NCBI RefSeq assembly: GCF_002798405.1
Contig: NZ_PGGV01000016.1
Location: 62,001 to 126,000, forward strand
Length of the DNA stretch: 64,000 nt
Source of the DNA: Glycomyces xiaoerkulensis
Lineage (GTDB): Bacteria; Actinomycetota; Actinomycetes; Mycobacteriales; Micromonosporaceae
Direction: 5' to 3'
This document shows positions 1 to 12,528 of the stretch, one piece after another. The translations under genes were made by a program, and so were the position numbers. The notes below the pieces were generated by a model. The model made no database searches. It was given only the letters and a program-made list of their open reading frames with translations, and was not told where the DNA came from. Position 1 is the first letter of the stretch. Each line of letters opens with the position of its first letter.

Positions 1-3365
<3,365 letters not shown>

Positions 3366-3377
3366 CGGTCTTCCGGA

Positions 3378-3412
3378 CGCCCGGCCCGCGGGTTCCGGAG
3401 CGGGGCCGGGCG
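3378..3412 (+). terminator. GC-rich hairpin after pullulanase
   Basis: Perfect 10-bp arms (CGCCCGGCCC / GGGCCGGGCG) around a 15-nt loop, 13 nt after the pullulanase stop. There is no long T-tract, which is common for actinobacterial terminators. Confidence 0.6.
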
Positions 3413-3528
3413 CCTTGACAGGCCGTGAATACTGAGGGGTACTCGTTGATCCCTGGAACCGGGGCGGACGTGCCGCGTCCGCCCCGGCTTATCACGGCCC
3501 GCGGACTACGGTCTGGGCAGCAGCCGGT

Positions 3529-3534
3529 TACGAT
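3529..3534 (+). promoter_or_regulatory. -10 box (TACGAT) for a leaderless start at 3542
   Basis: TACGAT fits the actinobacterial TANNNT -10 hexamer and ends 7 nt before the ATG. There is no Shine-Dalgarno sequence, so transcription probably begins at the start codon. This supports ATG 3542 over the longer open frame that begins at GTG 3425. Confidence 0.5.
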
Positions 3535-3541
3535 TCGTTCC

Positions 3542-4513
3542 ATGACATACCCCCAGCAAGGACAGCCGGGCGACCCCTACAACCAGCCGCCCGGCGGCTA
3601 CCAGCCCGGACAGGCCGGGCCCGAGTACCCACAGCAGCCGCAGTACCACACCCAGCCCGACATGGGGCAGCAGCCCGGATACCCGCAGCAGCCCGGCTAT
3701 CACCACCAGCAGCCGCTCTACCAGGACCAGTACGGGCAGCAGTACGGTCCGCCGCCGGTGCCGCCCGACAACAAGGGCGGCGCGGGCACGGCGATCCTGA
3801 TCGTGGTCGTAGTGCTGCTGCTGATCGGCGGCGGCGCCGCCGGATACTTCCTGCTCGGCGACGACGACGAGGGCACCACCACCGCCGGGGACGAGGAGAC
3901 CTCCGCGTCCGAGGAGGCCCCGACCGAGGAAGGCGACGACGGCGAGGAGCCCACCGAAGACGAGGAGCCGACCGACGGGACGGAGCCGAGCGGCGACACC
4001 ATCACCGTCGACTCGCTGGGCGCGGCGACGCCGCTGCCCGGAAGCGGCCAGTGGGATCCGTATCAGGGACCCGCCACGAACACGGCCTGGGGCGCCGACG
4101 CCACCTCGTACGTGGTCCAGCACGACCCGACCTGGATCTCGCTGTTCGGGGCGGGCATGTGCACCGGCCTGGAATTCCCGTACGACCCGGACGACCTGTC
4201 CGGCAGCGCGGCCGGCGCGGTCGAATGGTGGGCCGAAGGGTTCTCCGACGCCGAGGGGATGACCTACGGCGACCCGGAGCTGACCGAGGTCGAGGTCGAC
4301 GGCCGGCCCGGCGTGCTGGCCGAGACCCGGATCGAGTGGGACTCCTACGCCGACACCGACGACACCTACGAGGACGCGGCGGTCCTCATCGTCGACGCCG
4401 ACGGCGTCAACGGGTTCATCGGAATCGCGAGCATCCCCGAATCGGGCGCCGACTTCCGGCAGGAGGCGGTCGACGCGCTGCTCGCCACGACGTTCGAGGG
4501 CGAGACCGCTTAG
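3542..4513 (+). CDS. Membrane-anchored Pro/Gln/Gly-rich protein of unknown function
   Basis: 323 residues. The first ~80 residues are a low-complexity Pro/Gln/Tyr/Gly cytoplasmic tail with YPQQPG-type repeats. One transmembrane helix (about 82-104) follows, then a very acidic Asp/Glu/Thr linker (about 106-145) and a ~170-residue extracellular domain with Trp, Tyr and acidic residues. No catalytic motif is recognised. The layout is common among actinobacterial cell-envelope proteins of unknown role, and similar layouts occur at 33729 and 37901 in this window. The start at ATG 3542 is chosen because of the TACGAT box 7 nt upstream and the MTYPQQ opening; the frame upstream has no coding-like character. 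Confidence 0.8.
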   Translation: MTYPQQGQPGDPYNQPPGGYQPGQAGPEYPQQPQYHTQPDMGQQPGYPQQPGYHHQQPLYQDQYGQQYGPPPVPPDNKGGAGTAILIVVVVLLLIGGGAAGYFLLGDDDEGTTTAGDEETSASEEAPTEEGDDGEEPTEDEEPTDGTEPSGDTITVDSLGAATPLPGSGQWDPYQGPATNTAWGADATSYVVQHDPTWISLFGAGMCTGLEFPYDPDDLSGSAAGAVEWWAEGFSDAEGMTYGDPELTEVEVDGRPGVLAETRIEWDSYADTDDTYEDAAVLIVDADGVNGFIGIASIPESGADFRQEAVDALLATTFEGETA

Positions 4514-4540
4514 CGGCCCCGCCCTCGCCGGGAGGTTCGA

Positions 4541-4571
4541 TCGGGCGGACGCCCACCCGGACTCCGCCCGA
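4541..4571. terminator. Bidirectional hairpin between convergent genes
   Basis: Perfect 9-bp inverted repeat TCGGGCGGA / TCCGCCCGA with a 13-nt loop in the 62-bp gap between the stops of the membrane protein and the acyl-CoA dehydrogenase. Confidence 0.55.
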
Positions 4572-4575
4572 GGAC

Positions 4576-6414
4576 TCAGAAGGCCCCGTCGGGCAGGTCC
4601 ATGGCGGTCAGGTCGGCGGCCTCGACGATCTTCCGGTCGGCGGTCAGGCGCGGCAGCACCTCGCGGGCGAAGAACTTCGCGGAGGCGACCTTGCCGCGGT
4701 AGAAATCGTCGTCGGCGCCGGCGTCGAGCTTGGCCTGGGCGACCTCGGCCTGGCGCAGCAGCAGCCAGGCGACCGTCAGGTCGCCGACGGCCAGCAGCAG
4801 GCGCCGCGAGTGGAGTCCGGCCTTGTACAGCTCGCGCGGGTTCCCCTCCATCGGGCCCATGACGGCCGGCTGGAGGGCCTCGATGATGCCCTGGACGTCG
4901 CCGAGTGCGCGCTGGACCTTGGCGCGGACCTCGGACAGCTCCTCGTGGCCCTCGGCGGTGGAGGCCGTGATCTCGCCCGCGACGGCCATGAGGGCCTCAC
5001 CGTTGTCCTTGAGGATCTTGCGGAACAGGAAGTCGAGGCTCTGGATGGCGGTCGTGCCCTCGTAGAGCGTGTCGATCTTGGCGTCGCGGACGTACTGCTC
5101 CAGCGGGTAGTCCTGCAGGTACCCCGAGCCCCCGAAGGTCTGGAGGGACTCGGCGCCGAGCAGCTCGTAGGCGCGCTCGGAGCCGCAGCCCTTGACCAGC
5201 GGCAGCAGCAGGTCGTTCACGCGCTTGGCGGTTTCGGCGGCCTCGGCGTCGCCGTCGCGCTCGGCGATGTAGAACCGGTCCTGCCAGGAGGCGGTGTAGG
5301 AGACCAGCGCGCGCAGGCCCTCGGCGTAGCCCTTCTGCATCATCAGGGAGCGGCGCACGTCGGGGTGTTTGATGATCGGCACCCGCGGGGAGGTCTTGTC
5401 GGTGCTGTTGAGCATGTCCGGGCCCTGGATGCGGCTCTTGGCGTAGTCGAGCGCGTTGAGGTAGCCGCTCGACAGGGCGGCGATGGCCTTGGTGCCGACC
5501 ATCATGCGGGCGTACTCGATGATGAGGAACATCTGCCGGATGCCCTCGTGCCTCTCGCCGAGGAGCCAGCCGGTGGCGGGCGTCTTCTCGCCGAAGGTGA
5601 GCTCGGCGGTGGCCGAGACCTTCAGGCCCATCTTCTTCTCGATGTTGGTGGCGTAGACGCCGTTGCGCTCGCCGAGTTCGCCCGTGGCGGGGTCGAAGTG
5701 GTACTTCGGGACGATGAACAGGCTCAGGCCCTTGGTGCCGGGGCCGCCGGCGCCTTCCTCGCCTTCGGGGCGCGCCAGGACGTAGTGGATGATGTTGTCG
5801 GTCATGTCCTGGTCGCCGGAGGTGATGAACCGCTTGACGCCTTCGATGTGCCAGGTGCCGTCGGGCTGCTTGATCGCCTTGGTGCGGCCGGAGCCGACGT
5901 CGGACCCGGCGTCGGGCTCGGTGAGGACCATGGTGGCGCCCCACTGCTTCTCGACGAACAGCTTGGCCCACTCCTTCTGCTCGTCGGTGCCTTCGACGTA
6001 GGCGCTGTGGGCGAAGGAGGGCCCGGCGGCGTACATCCACAGGGCGGGGTTGGCGCCGAGGACGAGCTCGGCGATCGACCACCAGAGCATGCGGGGCGCG
6101 AGCGTGCCTCCGAGTTCCTCGGGCAGGTCGAGCCGCCAGTATTCGGCGTCCATGAAGGCGCGGTAGGACTTCTTGAAGGACTCCGGCAGGGTGACCGCGT
6201 GTTCGGCGGGGTCGTAGTCGGGCGGGTTGCGGTCGCCCTCGACGTAGCTGGCGGCGAGTTCTTCCTCGGACAGGCGCGCGAGCTCGGCGAGGATGTCGCG
6301 GGCGGTGTCGACGTCGAGGTCGCCGTACAGCTCGTGGTCCAGCGACTTGTCGGCCCCGAAGACCTCGAAGAGGTTGAACTCGAGATCGCGAAGGTTGTGG
6401 CGGAAATGCGTCAT
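4576..6414 (-). CDS. fadE5: FadE5-like acyl-CoA dehydrogenase
   Basis: FAD enzyme that introduces the alpha,beta double bond into acyl-CoA thioesters in beta-oxidation. The 612 residues match the long actinobacterial FadE5 class (about 611 aa in Mycobacterium tuberculosis as I recall it). The N-terminus [12 protein letters not shown] and the segment [10 protein letters not shown] are characteristic of that class. The substrate/FAD loop [14 protein letters not shown] and the [11 protein letters not shown] segment, which holds the likely catalytic Glu, are intact. A GGAGGA ribosome site lies 5 nt before ATG 6414. The gene is monocistronic: its 3' neighbour is convergent, and a hairpin separates the two. 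Chain-length specificity cannot be read from sequence. Confidence 0.93.
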   Translation of the reverse strand: MTHFRHNLRDLEFNLFEVFGADKSLDHELYGDLDVDTARDILAELARLSEEELAASYVEGDRNPPDYDPAEHAVTLPESFKKSYRAFMDAEYWRLDLPEELGGTLAPRMLWWSIAELVLGANPALWMYAAGPSFAHSAYVEGTDEQKEWAKLFVEKQWGATMVLTEPDAGSDVGSGRTKAIKQPDGTWHIEGVKRFITSGDQDMTDNIIHYVLARPEGEEGAGGPGTKGLSLFIVPKYHFDPATGELGERNGVYATNIEKKMGLKVSATAELTFGEKTPATGWLLGERHEGIRQMFLIIEYARMMVGTKAIAALSSGYLNALDYAKSRIQGPDMLNSTDKTSPRVPIIKHPDVRRSLMMQKGYAEGLRALVSYTASWQDRFYIAERDGDAEAAETAKRVNDLLLPLVKGCGSERAYELLGAESLQTFGGSGYLQDYPLEQYVRDAKIDTLYEGTTAIQSLDFLFRKILKDNGEALMAVAGEITASTAEGHEELSEVRAKVQRALGDVQGIIEALQPAVMGPMEGNPRELYKAGLHSRRLLLAVGDLTVAWLLLRQAEVAQAKLDAGADDDFYRGKVASAKFFAREVLPRLTADRKIVEAADLTAMDLPDGAF

Positions 6415-6427
6415 TGCGGGTCCTCCA

Positions 6428-6475
6428 TTACTCAGTGGTAACCCTCATCATATTACCCGTCAGTAGCTACTTGAA
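6428..6475 (-). promoter_or_regulatory. Promoter and candidate operator of the acyl-CoA dehydrogenase
   Basis: Read on the minus strand: -35 TTCAAG (6475-6470), 17-bp spacer, -10 TATGAT (6452-6447). At the predicted start site lies TTACCACTGAGTAA (6441-6428), an imperfect inverted repeat with TTAC/GTAA ends, placed where a repressor would block initiation. The regulator is not in the window as far as can be seen. Confidence 0.45.
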
Positions 6476-6644
6476 GCATGCCACGGGAAATCCCCGCCGA
6501 CCAGCGACGATCCGGAGTGTCGGAGGTCTCGTGAAAAATCCGTCCGAGGCGGCGTCATGAACGGGGGCGTCCGTCGTTGAACCAATGCACGGACCATCCG
6601 TGCGATGTCAGAGCGAAACTCCGGACCCACCCGGGAGCCCCACG

Positions 6645-6785
6645 ATGATCAGAACCGTCTCCGGTCGGCTGAGCGCCCGCCTCCGCCCCGTGTACATCGG
6701 CCGCCACCGCCGCGGCCGCCCGAGACTGGCCGCCGTGCTCCGGACCGCGATCGAGCCGCAGCCGGGCTCGGGCGGGCGGAACTAG
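6645..6785 (+). CDS. Possible small basic protein (46 aa), doubtful
   Basis: An open frame of 46 residues, rich in Arg, begins MIRTVSGRLS and sits in the 367-bp space between two minus-strand genes. GGGAG lies 6 nt before ATG 6645. The frame stops at 6783-6785 and overlaps the last codons of the phosphatase gene on the other strand. No family is recognised and the base use resembles general GC-rich spacer, so it may be chance. If it is not a gene, the 6476-6781 stretch holds nothing else I can identify. Confidence 0.2.
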   Translation: MIRTVSGRLSARLRPVYIGRHRRGRPRLAAVLRTAIEPQPGSGGRN

Positions 6786-7885
6786 ACCTGGTCGGGCCGG
6801 TAGTCGAGCAGCAGCAGGGCGATGTCGTCGGCCAACGGGCCGCCCACCCAGCGCCGCAGCGCGGTCTCCAGGGAGGCCAGGCCGTCGCCGACGTCGCCGT
6901 GGCCGATCAGGCTCCAGGCCCGGTCCTCGATCGGGAAGAACTCGCCGTCCTTCCTGGCCTCGGCCAGGCCGTCGGTGTACAGGAAGATGCGGTCGCCCGG
7001 CTGCAGCCGCACCGTCAGCTCCCGAGCCGTCGGCCCCAGTCCCAGCGGCGGTGCCATCGACTCGGGTTCGAGGTAGGAGGCGGCGCCGTCCCGCACCAGC
7101 ATCGGGGGCGGATGCCCGCAGTTGAGGATCTCGAGGGTCCCGCCGCGCTCCTGCAGCAGGATCGCGGTCACGAAGTCCTCCTCGTCGGCGTTGCGCGCCA
7201 CCGCCTGGTCGAGATCGGCGACCATGCACCGCTGGTCGGCGCGGTCGAAGGCCACGTGCCGGAACGAGCCCAGCACCGTAGAGGACAGCCGCACCGCGTC
7301 CAGGCCCTTGCCGCGGACGTCGCCGATGATGATGCGGACGCCGTACTCGGTCTCCAGGGCCTCGTACAGGTCGCCGCCGATGTCGGCGCCCGAGCGCGCC
7401 GAGACGTAGCGGGCGGCGATGTCGAACGGGCCCAGGCGCGAGTCGATCGGGCGCAGGATCGCCTGCTGCACGACCGAGGCCAACTGGGTGAGCCGCCGCA
7501 GCCGGTCGTCGTCGCGCTCGCGGACCACCGCGACCGCGACCGACACGGCCGTCGCCGCACTCACCACCAGGAAGTCGACGGCGTGGCCGAAGGCGGTGAC
7601 GACCTCGAACTCGTTGACGCACCACAGGTAGACGAAGGCGACCGCCAGGCTGGCGAGCCCGACGACGGTGACCCAGCGCCAGTTCAGGAACGCCGAGGCC
7701 ACCAGCGGCGGCAGGGCCAGCCACGGCACCGCGTGCGTCTGGCCCTCGAAGGAGAGCTGCATGGCGATCAGCACGACGATCGCCACGAAGGCGGCGGTGA
7801 ACACCGATCGCACCGAGGGCGAGGACCAGCCGTTCGACGGCCCTGCGCGTCGGGTGCCGGTCCCGCGCTGCAGCGGTGTGCGCAT
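6782..7885 (-). CDS. Membrane-bound PP2C (SpoIIE-type) serine/threonine phosphatase
   Basis: 367 residues. The N-terminal third is hydrophobic with about four predicted membrane segments. The C-terminal ~220 residues are a PP2C/SpoIIE phosphatase domain with metal-binding motifs GADIGGDLYE, GDVRGKGLDAV, YTDGLAEAR and LADDIALL all intact. There is no PAS, GAF or histidine-kinase-like domain, so any signal would come through the membrane part. Such enzymes usually dephosphorylate anti-anti-sigma factors, but no partner gene is adjacent. The start at ATG 7885 is chosen for its AAGGAGG ribosome site 13 nt upstream; the frame extends 42 codons further without coding-like sequence. Confidence 0.85.
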   Translation of the reverse strand: MRTPLQRGTGTRRAGPSNGWSSPSVRSVFTAAFVAIVVLIAMQLSFEGQTHAVPWLALPPLVASAFLNWRWVTVVGLASLAVAFVYLWCVNEFEVVTAFGHAVDFLVVSAATAVSVAVAVVRERDDDRLRRLTQLASVVQQAILRPIDSRLGPFDIAARYVSARSGADIGGDLYEALETEYGVRIIIGDVRGKGLDAVRLSSTVLGSFRHVAFDRADQRCMVADLDQAVARNADEEDFVTAILLQERGGTLEILNCGHPPPMLVRDGAASYLEPESMAPPLGLGPTARELTVRLQPGDRIFLYTDGLAEARKDGEFFPIEDRAWSLIGHGDVGDGLASLETALRRWVGGPLADDIALLLLDYRPDQV

Positions 7886-8157
7886 CTCGGTGCGTGCCTC
7901 CTTCCTTTCGGTCGAGTGTGGGGCTCCCGCGGGATTCGCGCAAGCGGCCGCTCGGGCGGACGCCCGTGAAGCAGAGCGCTCGGGGAGCGGGCGGGAGCGG
8001 TCTCCGGACACCCGGTCGTCTCCGGGGTCGCCGTCGACCCCGGGTCTCGACTACGGCCGATGTGAAGATCGTAATGGTCTCGGGGGCCGCGCCCTCCCTG
8101 GCCGAGCCCGACGCGACTTCAGGACGAAAGTCGGTTCGTTCGGATCGAATCGACCGG

Positions 8158-8188
8158 CCGAAAGGACTACCGCAGATAGTCCATTCGG
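8158..8188. repeat. 31-bp inverted repeat between divergent genes
   Basis: Arms CCGAAAGGACTA and TAGTCCATTCGG pair over 12 bp with a single mismatch around a 7-nt loop. It lies in the 373-bp divergent spacer between the phosphatase (minus) and the acetyltransferase (plus), where an operator for either gene would be expected. The rest of 7886-8258 shows no gene. Confidence 0.5.
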
Positions 8189-8258
8189 ACAGGGTCCGCG
8201 ACGGAGGGCGCGGGCAACTCCGTTGCCGCCCGGATCGGCCTGTGCGAAGCTTGTCCCC

Positions 8259-8732
8259 GTGGAGTTCAAGCTCGTGATGACGCCGTTCACCGACCGTGTG
8301 GCGCAAGAGCTCTGCGCCGAGCTCGACGGCGAGTACGTGAGCAGGTACGGCCATGGCGACGAGACCGGCATCGGGGACGGCGACTTCCATCCGCCGAACG
8401 GCGACTTCCTGGTGGCCTACGACGCCGGCGGCGAGCCGGCCGGGTGCGGCGGCTGGCGCGCCCGCGACGAGGACGACGCCGAGATGAAGCGCATCTTCGT
8501 GCGCGGACACTACCGCCGCCGGGGTCTGGCGAGGCTCATCGTGGCCGCGGTGGAGCGCTCGGCGGCCGAGTCCGGCCGCAAGCGGATCGTCCTCGAGACC
8601 GGCCCGCGCCAGCCCGAGGCGATCGCGATGTACCGGGCCATCGGCTACCGGGAGGTCGAGCCCTTCGGCTTCTACGCGTGCGCCGACGGCTCGCTCCACC
8701 TCGGCAGGGAACTGCGCACCGACCATCACTGA
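8259..8732 (+). CDS. GNAT-family N-acetyltransferase
   Basis: 157-residue single-domain acetyltransferase that would transfer acetyl from acetyl-CoA to an unknown amine. The GNAT core is visible: beta-4 MKRIFVRGHYRRRGLARLI contains the acetyl-CoA pyrophosphate-binding R-x-x-G-x-A loop, followed by a helix and the VLETGPRQPEAIAMYRAIGYREV segment typical of motif B. GTG 8259 starts MEFKLVMTPF; a weak -10-like GAAGCT lies 7 nt upstream, so the message may be leaderless. An in-frame open extension upstream is not coding-like. The substrate is unknown. Confidence 0.85.
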   Translation: MEFKLVMTPFTDRVAQELCAELDGEYVSRYGHGDETGIGDGDFHPPNGDFLVAYDAGGEPAGCGGWRARDEDDAEMKRIFVRGHYRRRGLARLIVAAVERSAAESGRKRIVLETGPRQPEAIAMYRAIGYREVEPFGFYACADGSLHLGRELRTDHH

Positions 8733-8771
8733 GGATCGCCGCTGCGCGCCCGGGGCCCCCTCGACACACGC

Positions 8772-8796
8772 CAGGCCGGTCGTTTCGACCGGCCTG
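8772..8796. terminator. Bidirectional hairpin terminator
   Basis: Perfect 11-bp stem CAGGCCGGTCG / CGACCGGCCTG with a TTT loop, 40 bp after the acetyltransferase stop and 20 bp past the 3' end of the opposing tRNA gene. It can serve both convergent units. Confidence 0.8.
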
Positions 8797-8816
8797 AGCT
8801 GCGTCTTCAATCTCGG

Positions 8817-8887
8817 AGCGGATGACGGGAATCGAACCCGCGTTATCAGCTTGGGAAGCTGAAGTTCTACCATTGAACTACATCCGC
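8817..8887 (-). tRNA. tRNA-Gly (anticodon CCC)
   Basis: A 71-nt cloverleaf on the minus strand. Acceptor GCGGATG pairs with CATCCGC, and the D-arm is GTTCAATGGTAGAAC. The anticodon arm has stem TCAGC/GCTGA around loop TTCCCAA (anticodon CCC, reading GGG), and the T-arm loop is TTCGATT. The discriminator base is T and no CCA is encoded, as expected for many actinobacterial tRNAs. The isoacceptor decodes a codon that should be frequent in this GC-rich genome. Confidence 0.95.
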
Positions 8888-9190
8888 GCGCCGCGCGATC
8901 GCCCGAGCGAATCGGGATCGCCTCCGCGGGCGGCGCCCAGTATATTACCCCGCCCGAGCCTCGCCCGCATGCCCCCGGCCGGGCGGTTCCCGCCCGCCCC
9001 GGCGCACTCCTCCCCCACTGTCCGAGCTCACTCGTGCCTCGCCGCGAGCGGGCCACTCGGCCACTTCGGTTTGGGCGAAAATTCCGGTGTGCGGGATGTG
9101 ACCGTGCGCACCGACATGCCGTTTCCACCCGGCTGTTCCACCGGTTTCTAGCTGCGGATATCTCCAAAAGATTAGATAACGGAGACCCTC
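8888..9190. other. Gene-free spacer upstream of the sugar ABC promoter
   Basis: About 300 bp between tRNA-Gly and the ABC-operon promoter. Open frames here are short and not coding-like. There is a local AT-rich patch near 9163-9180, but no feature I can name. Confidence 0.4.
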
Positions 9191-9219
9191 TTCACAAGCA
9201 GTCTCGGCATGGGTACTAT
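9191..9219 (+). promoter_or_regulatory. Promoter of the sugar ABC operon
   Basis: -35 TTCACA (9191-9196), 17-bp spacer, -10 TACTAT (9214-9219). The predicted start near 9226 gives a leader of about 105 nt that contains the operator at 9249-9261. Confidence 0.6.
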
Positions 9220-9248
9220 GACCACAGCGAAAATTACCGATACTTGTT

Positions 9249-9261
9249 CCGAAAGTTTCGG
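9249..9261. promoter_or_regulatory. CCGAAAGTTTCGG operator upstream of the sugar ABC operon
   Basis: Perfect 13-bp odd-centred palindrome with the core GAAAGTTTC (9251-9259), about 30 bp downstream of the -10 box, a roadblock position. The same core occurs twice downstream of the xylanase promoter at 59690-59719. From memory, CGAAANTTTCG-type repeats are described upstream of Streptomyces xylanase genes and are bound by LacI-family repressors. Assignment to that class is inference. Confidence 0.6.
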
Positions 9262-9332
9262 ACTCAACGATCGCACGTTCCGGGACAAGCCTCGGTCACG
9301 TCAACCCTCATCCCTCGAAAGGAAACAATCCG

Positions 9333-10631
9333 ATGCGCAAACCCCTTAACAGGCTCCGGGCGCTCACAGCGGCCGGAGCCGCCGGTGCCCTGGCCCTCAC
9401 GGCGGCCTGCGGCGGCAGCGGCGGCTCCAACGACGATGAGATCACCTGGTGGCACATCCAGAACGAAGACCCGATGATGAGCTACTGGGACCAGCTCTCC
9501 GAGGAATGGCTCGAGGAATCGGGATCGGACCTCACCTTCGACACCCAGGCGATCGAGAACGACTCCTTCAAGCAGCGCCTCAGCGTCTCCGAATCCGCGG
9601 ACGAGATGCCGGACCTGTTCCAGACCTGGGGCGGCGGCGTGCTCGCCGAGCAGGCCGAGGCCGGACTCGTCCGCGACCTCACCGACGAGCTCGACTGCCT
9701 CGACCTGATCAACCCCGGTTACCTCGAGGCCTACACCGTCGACGGCCGCGTCTACGGCGTTCCGTTCGACGCCGGCGCAGTCGGGTTCTGGTACAACAAG
9801 GACCTCTTCGCGGAGGCCGGCATCGACGAGATCCCGGAGACCTGGAGCGGCTTCCTGGGCGTCGTGGAGGACCTCAAGGCCGCCGACATCACCCCGATCG
9901 CCCTGGGCGAATCGGAGCTGTGGCCGGGCCACTTCTACTGGGCCTACCTGGTGATGCGCACCATCGGCCTGGACGCGCTGTCGGAGTCGGCCGCGAACAT
10001 GGAGTTCTCCGACCCCGGCTTCGTGGAGGCCGGCGAGCACCTGCAGGACCTGATCGAGCTCGAGCCGTTCCAGCCCGGCTTCGAGGCCGCGCCCTACGGC
10101 GAGGGCCCCGACTCGCAGGCCGCCATCATGGGCAACGGCGACGCCGCCATGGAGCTCATGGGCCAGTGGGCCCCGAGCGTCCAGGCCGACTCCTCGGGCA
10201 CCGACGGCCTCGGCGACAGCCTGGGCTTCTTCAAGTTCCCGGCCGTTGAGGGCGGAGCCGGCGACATCAACGAGATCCTGTCCGGCGGCAACGGCTTCGC
10301 GGTCGGCAACAACGCGCCCGACGAGGTCTTCGACTACCTGTGCTACCTCTTCAGCGAGGAGAACCAGAGCCGGATCCTCGAGAACGCCGACGGACTGTTC
10401 ACCACCGTCGCCGCCAACCCCGAGAACGTGCTCGACGAGGTCGACCCGCACCTGCAGCTCGTCCTGGACACGGTCGCCGAATCCACCGGCGCCCAGCTCT
10501 ACCTCGACCAGGACTACCCGGCCGCGGTCGGCGAGACCGTCAACGAGGCCACCGGTGGTCTCTTCCTGGGCGATATCGGCCCCGAGCAAGTGGTGGAGGA
10601 CATCAACACCGCATGGGAACGTGAGCAGTGA
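9333..10631 (+). CDS. CUT1 ABC sugar transporter, substrate-binding lipoprotein
   Basis: 432-residue extracellular solute-binding protein of the carbohydrate (family 1) class. The signal peptide ends in a lipobox LTAAC with Cys26 as lipid anchor. The mature part has the SBP_bac_1 pattern (ITWWHIQNEDP start, AVGFWYNKDLFAEAGI, Trp-rich sugar-contact segments). A ribosome site AAAGGA precedes ATG 9333. It is first in a three-gene operon: its stop overlaps the GTG of the first permease by 4 nt. No ATPase is encoded; Streptomyces CUT1 importers commonly share the ATPase MsiK. The operator shared with the xylanase gene suggests xylo-oligosaccharides (BxlE-like role) as ligand, which is inference. 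Confidence 0.92.
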   Translation: MRKPLNRLRALTAAGAAGALALTAACGGSGGSNDDEITWWHIQNEDPMMSYWDQLSEEWLEESGSDLTFDTQAIENDSFKQRLSVSESADEMPDLFQTWGGGVLAEQAEAGLVRDLTDELDCLDLINPGYLEAYTVDGRVYGVPFDAGAVGFWYNKDLFAEAGIDEIPETWSGFLGVVEDLKAADITPIALGESELWPGHFYWAYLVMRTIGLDALSESAANMEFSDPGFVEAGEHLQDLIELEPFQPGFEAAPYGEGPDSQAAIMGNGDAAMELMGQWAPSVQADSSGTDGLGDSLGFFKFPAVEGGAGDINEILSGGNGFAVGNNAPDEVFDYLCYLFSEENQSRILENADGLFTTVAANPENVLDEVDPHLQLVLDTVAESTGAQLYLDQDYPAAVGETVNEATGGLFLGDIGPEQVVEDINTAWEREQ

Positions 10632-11641
10632 GTCACGTTAAGGAAGCACCATCCGGTGGGCGAGATACCCACCCGGTGACTGCGGGGGCGGCCCGGTCGG
10701 GCCGCCCCCGCGGCGGCGGATTCGTAGGTCTGAGACCCCCGTTCAAGACCATCCTGATCTTCCTGCTGCCCGCGAGCATCGTCTTCGCCATCTTCGTGCT
10801 GGGGCCGGTCTCCTTCAGCGCGTACACCTCGTTCTTCGAATGGAACGGGCGGGGCAGCATCACCGAATTCGTCGGACTCGACAACTTCCGGCGGCTGGCC
10901 GGGGACGAGATCTTCCGCGGCGACCTGTTCCGCGGCGGCATGATCATCCTCCTGTCGCTGGTCGTGCAGCTCCCGTTCGCGTTCGGACTGGCGATGCTGC
11001 TGCACCAGAAGTTCCCCGGACGCACCATCTTCCGGCTGATCTTCTTCGTGCCGTACGTGCTGAGCGAAGCGGTCACCGCCGTGCTGTTCACCCTGCTCCT
11101 GTCCCCCTCGCGCGGCGCGGTCAACCAGTTCCTGTCGGCGATCGGCTTCGGGGACGTGGAGATCCTGTGGATGGCGGACCGGAACCTGGTGCTGTACACC
11201 GTGTTCGCGGTCCTGTGCTGGAAGTACTTCGGCTTCTACATGATCCTGTTCCTGGCCGGGAGGCAGAACATCCCGCAGGAGCTCTACGAGGCGGCCAAGG
11301 TCGACGGCGCCACCGCCGTGGAGCAGTTCCGGAGGATCACCCTGCCGCTGATGGGCCCCACCGTCCGCGTCACCGTGTTCCTCTCGGTCATCGGGGTGGT
11401 GCAACTGTTCGACCTGGTCTACATCCTCACCAGCGGCGGACCCGGCCACTCCTCCGAGACCATGGCGATCACCATGTACGACTACGGCTTCCAGCGCAAC
11501 GAGGTCGGCTACGGATCGGCGATCAGCATCGTGATGTTCCTGATCTGCCTGATCTTCGCGCTCCTGTACCAGCGCTACGTGCTCAAGCGCGACCTGCAGG
11601 GGTCGGTGGCCGGCGCCGCGCAGTCTGAAGGGCGGAACTGA
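10628..11641 (+). CDS. CUT1 ABC sugar transporter, permease 1 (MalF-like)
   Basis: 337 residues with six predicted membrane helices after a ~40-residue Gly/Arg-rich cytoplasmic N-terminus. The cytoplasmic EAA loop QELYEAAKVDGATAVEQF, which docks the ATPase, is intact. The GTG start overlaps the upstream stop (GTGA), and the stop overlaps the next ATG by one base, so the three genes are translationally coupled. The partner ATPase must be encoded elsewhere. Confidence 0.92.
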   Translation: MSHVKEAPSGGRDTHPVTAGAARSGRPRGGGFVGLRPPFKTILIFLLPASIVFAIFVLGPVSFSAYTSFFEWNGRGSITEFVGLDNFRRLAGDEIFRGDLFRGGMIILLSLVVQLPFAFGLAMLLHQKFPGRTIFRLIFFVPYVLSEAVTAVLFTLLLSPSRGAVNQFLSAIGFGDVEILWMADRNLVLYTVFAVLCWKYFGFYMILFLAGRQNIPQELYEAAKVDGATAVEQFRRITLPLMGPTVRVTVFLSVIGVVQLFDLVYILTSGGPGHSSETMAITMYDYGFQRNEVGYGSAISIVMFLICLIFALLYQRYVLKRDLQGSVAGAAQSEGRN

Positions 11642-12483
11642 TGAGCGTACTGTCAATGCGAGCGCGGGTGTCCAAGAACATCGGCCTGTACTTCGCAGCG
11701 TTCCTGGTCGCCTCCTTCATCGTCACTCCGATCCTGTTCGCGCTGCTCGGCGGCTTCAAGGACAACGCCCAGCTCGGCGAGTCGCCCATGGGCCTGCCGT
11801 CGCCGTGGAACACCGAGAACTACACCAACGTCCTGATCGACCTGACCTTCTGGCGGCAGGTGGTGAACTCCACCGGCATCGCCCTGGCCACCACCTTCCT
11901 CACCGTCGGGGTCGGTGCGATGGTGTCGTTCGTGTTCGCCCGCTATGCCTTCCGGGGCCGCGAAGTGCTGTTCATGACCTTCGCGACCGGGCTGATGTTC
12001 CACTTCGCGGTGGCGGTGCTCCCGCTGTTCATCATCCTGCGTGCCCTGGGGATGCTGAACAATCCGCTCGGGGTGATCCTGCCCCAGGTGGCGTTCGGCC
12101 TGCCGCTGACCATCATCATCCTCCGAAGTTTCTTCCGGCAGATTCCGGGCGAAGTGGAGGAGGCCGCCACCGTCGACGGCGCGAGCCCGTGGACGTTCTT
12201 CACCAAGGTGCTGCTGCCGATGTCCCGTCCGGTGCTCGCCACCGTCTCGGTGCTGGCGCTGGTGAACAGTTGGAACAACTTCCTGCTGCCGCTGGTGGTG
12301 CTGCACGACTCCTCGTGGTGGACACTGCCGATCGCCGTCACGCAGTTCTCGGGCCAGTACGCGTCCGACACCGCCAAGGTGCTGGCGTTCGTGATGCTGG
12401 CGATGCTCCCGGCCCTGGTGTTCTACGCCTTCGCCGAAAGGCACCTCATCAGCGGTCTGACCTCGGGAAGCACCAAGGGATGA
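11641..12483 (+). CDS. CUT1 ABC sugar transporter, permease 2 (MalG-like)
   Basis: 280-residue inner-membrane permease of the MalG type with about six helices and the EAA motif PGEVEEAATVDGASPWTFF. It forms the transmembrane pore with the preceding permease. It ends the operon; the following lipoprotein gene starts 45 bp downstream with its own ribosome site and may or may not be co-transcribed. Confidence 0.92.
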   Translation: MSVLSMRARVSKNIGLYFAAFLVASFIVTPILFALLGGFKDNAQLGESPMGLPSPWNTENYTNVLIDLTFWRQVVNSTGIALATTFLTVGVGAMVSFVFARYAFRGREVLFMTFATGLMFHFAVAVLPLFIILRALGMLNNPLGVILPQVAFGLPLTIIILRSFFRQIPGEVEEAATVDGASPWTFFTKVLLPMSRPVLATVSVLALVNSWNNFLLPLVVLHDSSWWTLPIAVTQFSGQYASDTAKVLAFVMLAMLPALVFYAFAERHLISGLTSGSTKG

Positions 12484-12528
12484 CCTGACCGAAGGAACCG
12501 AACCGAGCGCCGCGGCGTCGGAAGGTAC

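Noticed and set aside
4051-6441. 796-codon plus-strand open frame opposite the acyl-CoA dehydrogenase
   Set aside because: Antisense shadow of FadE5 caused by high GC; residue use is Gly/Val/Leu/Arg repeats without domains.
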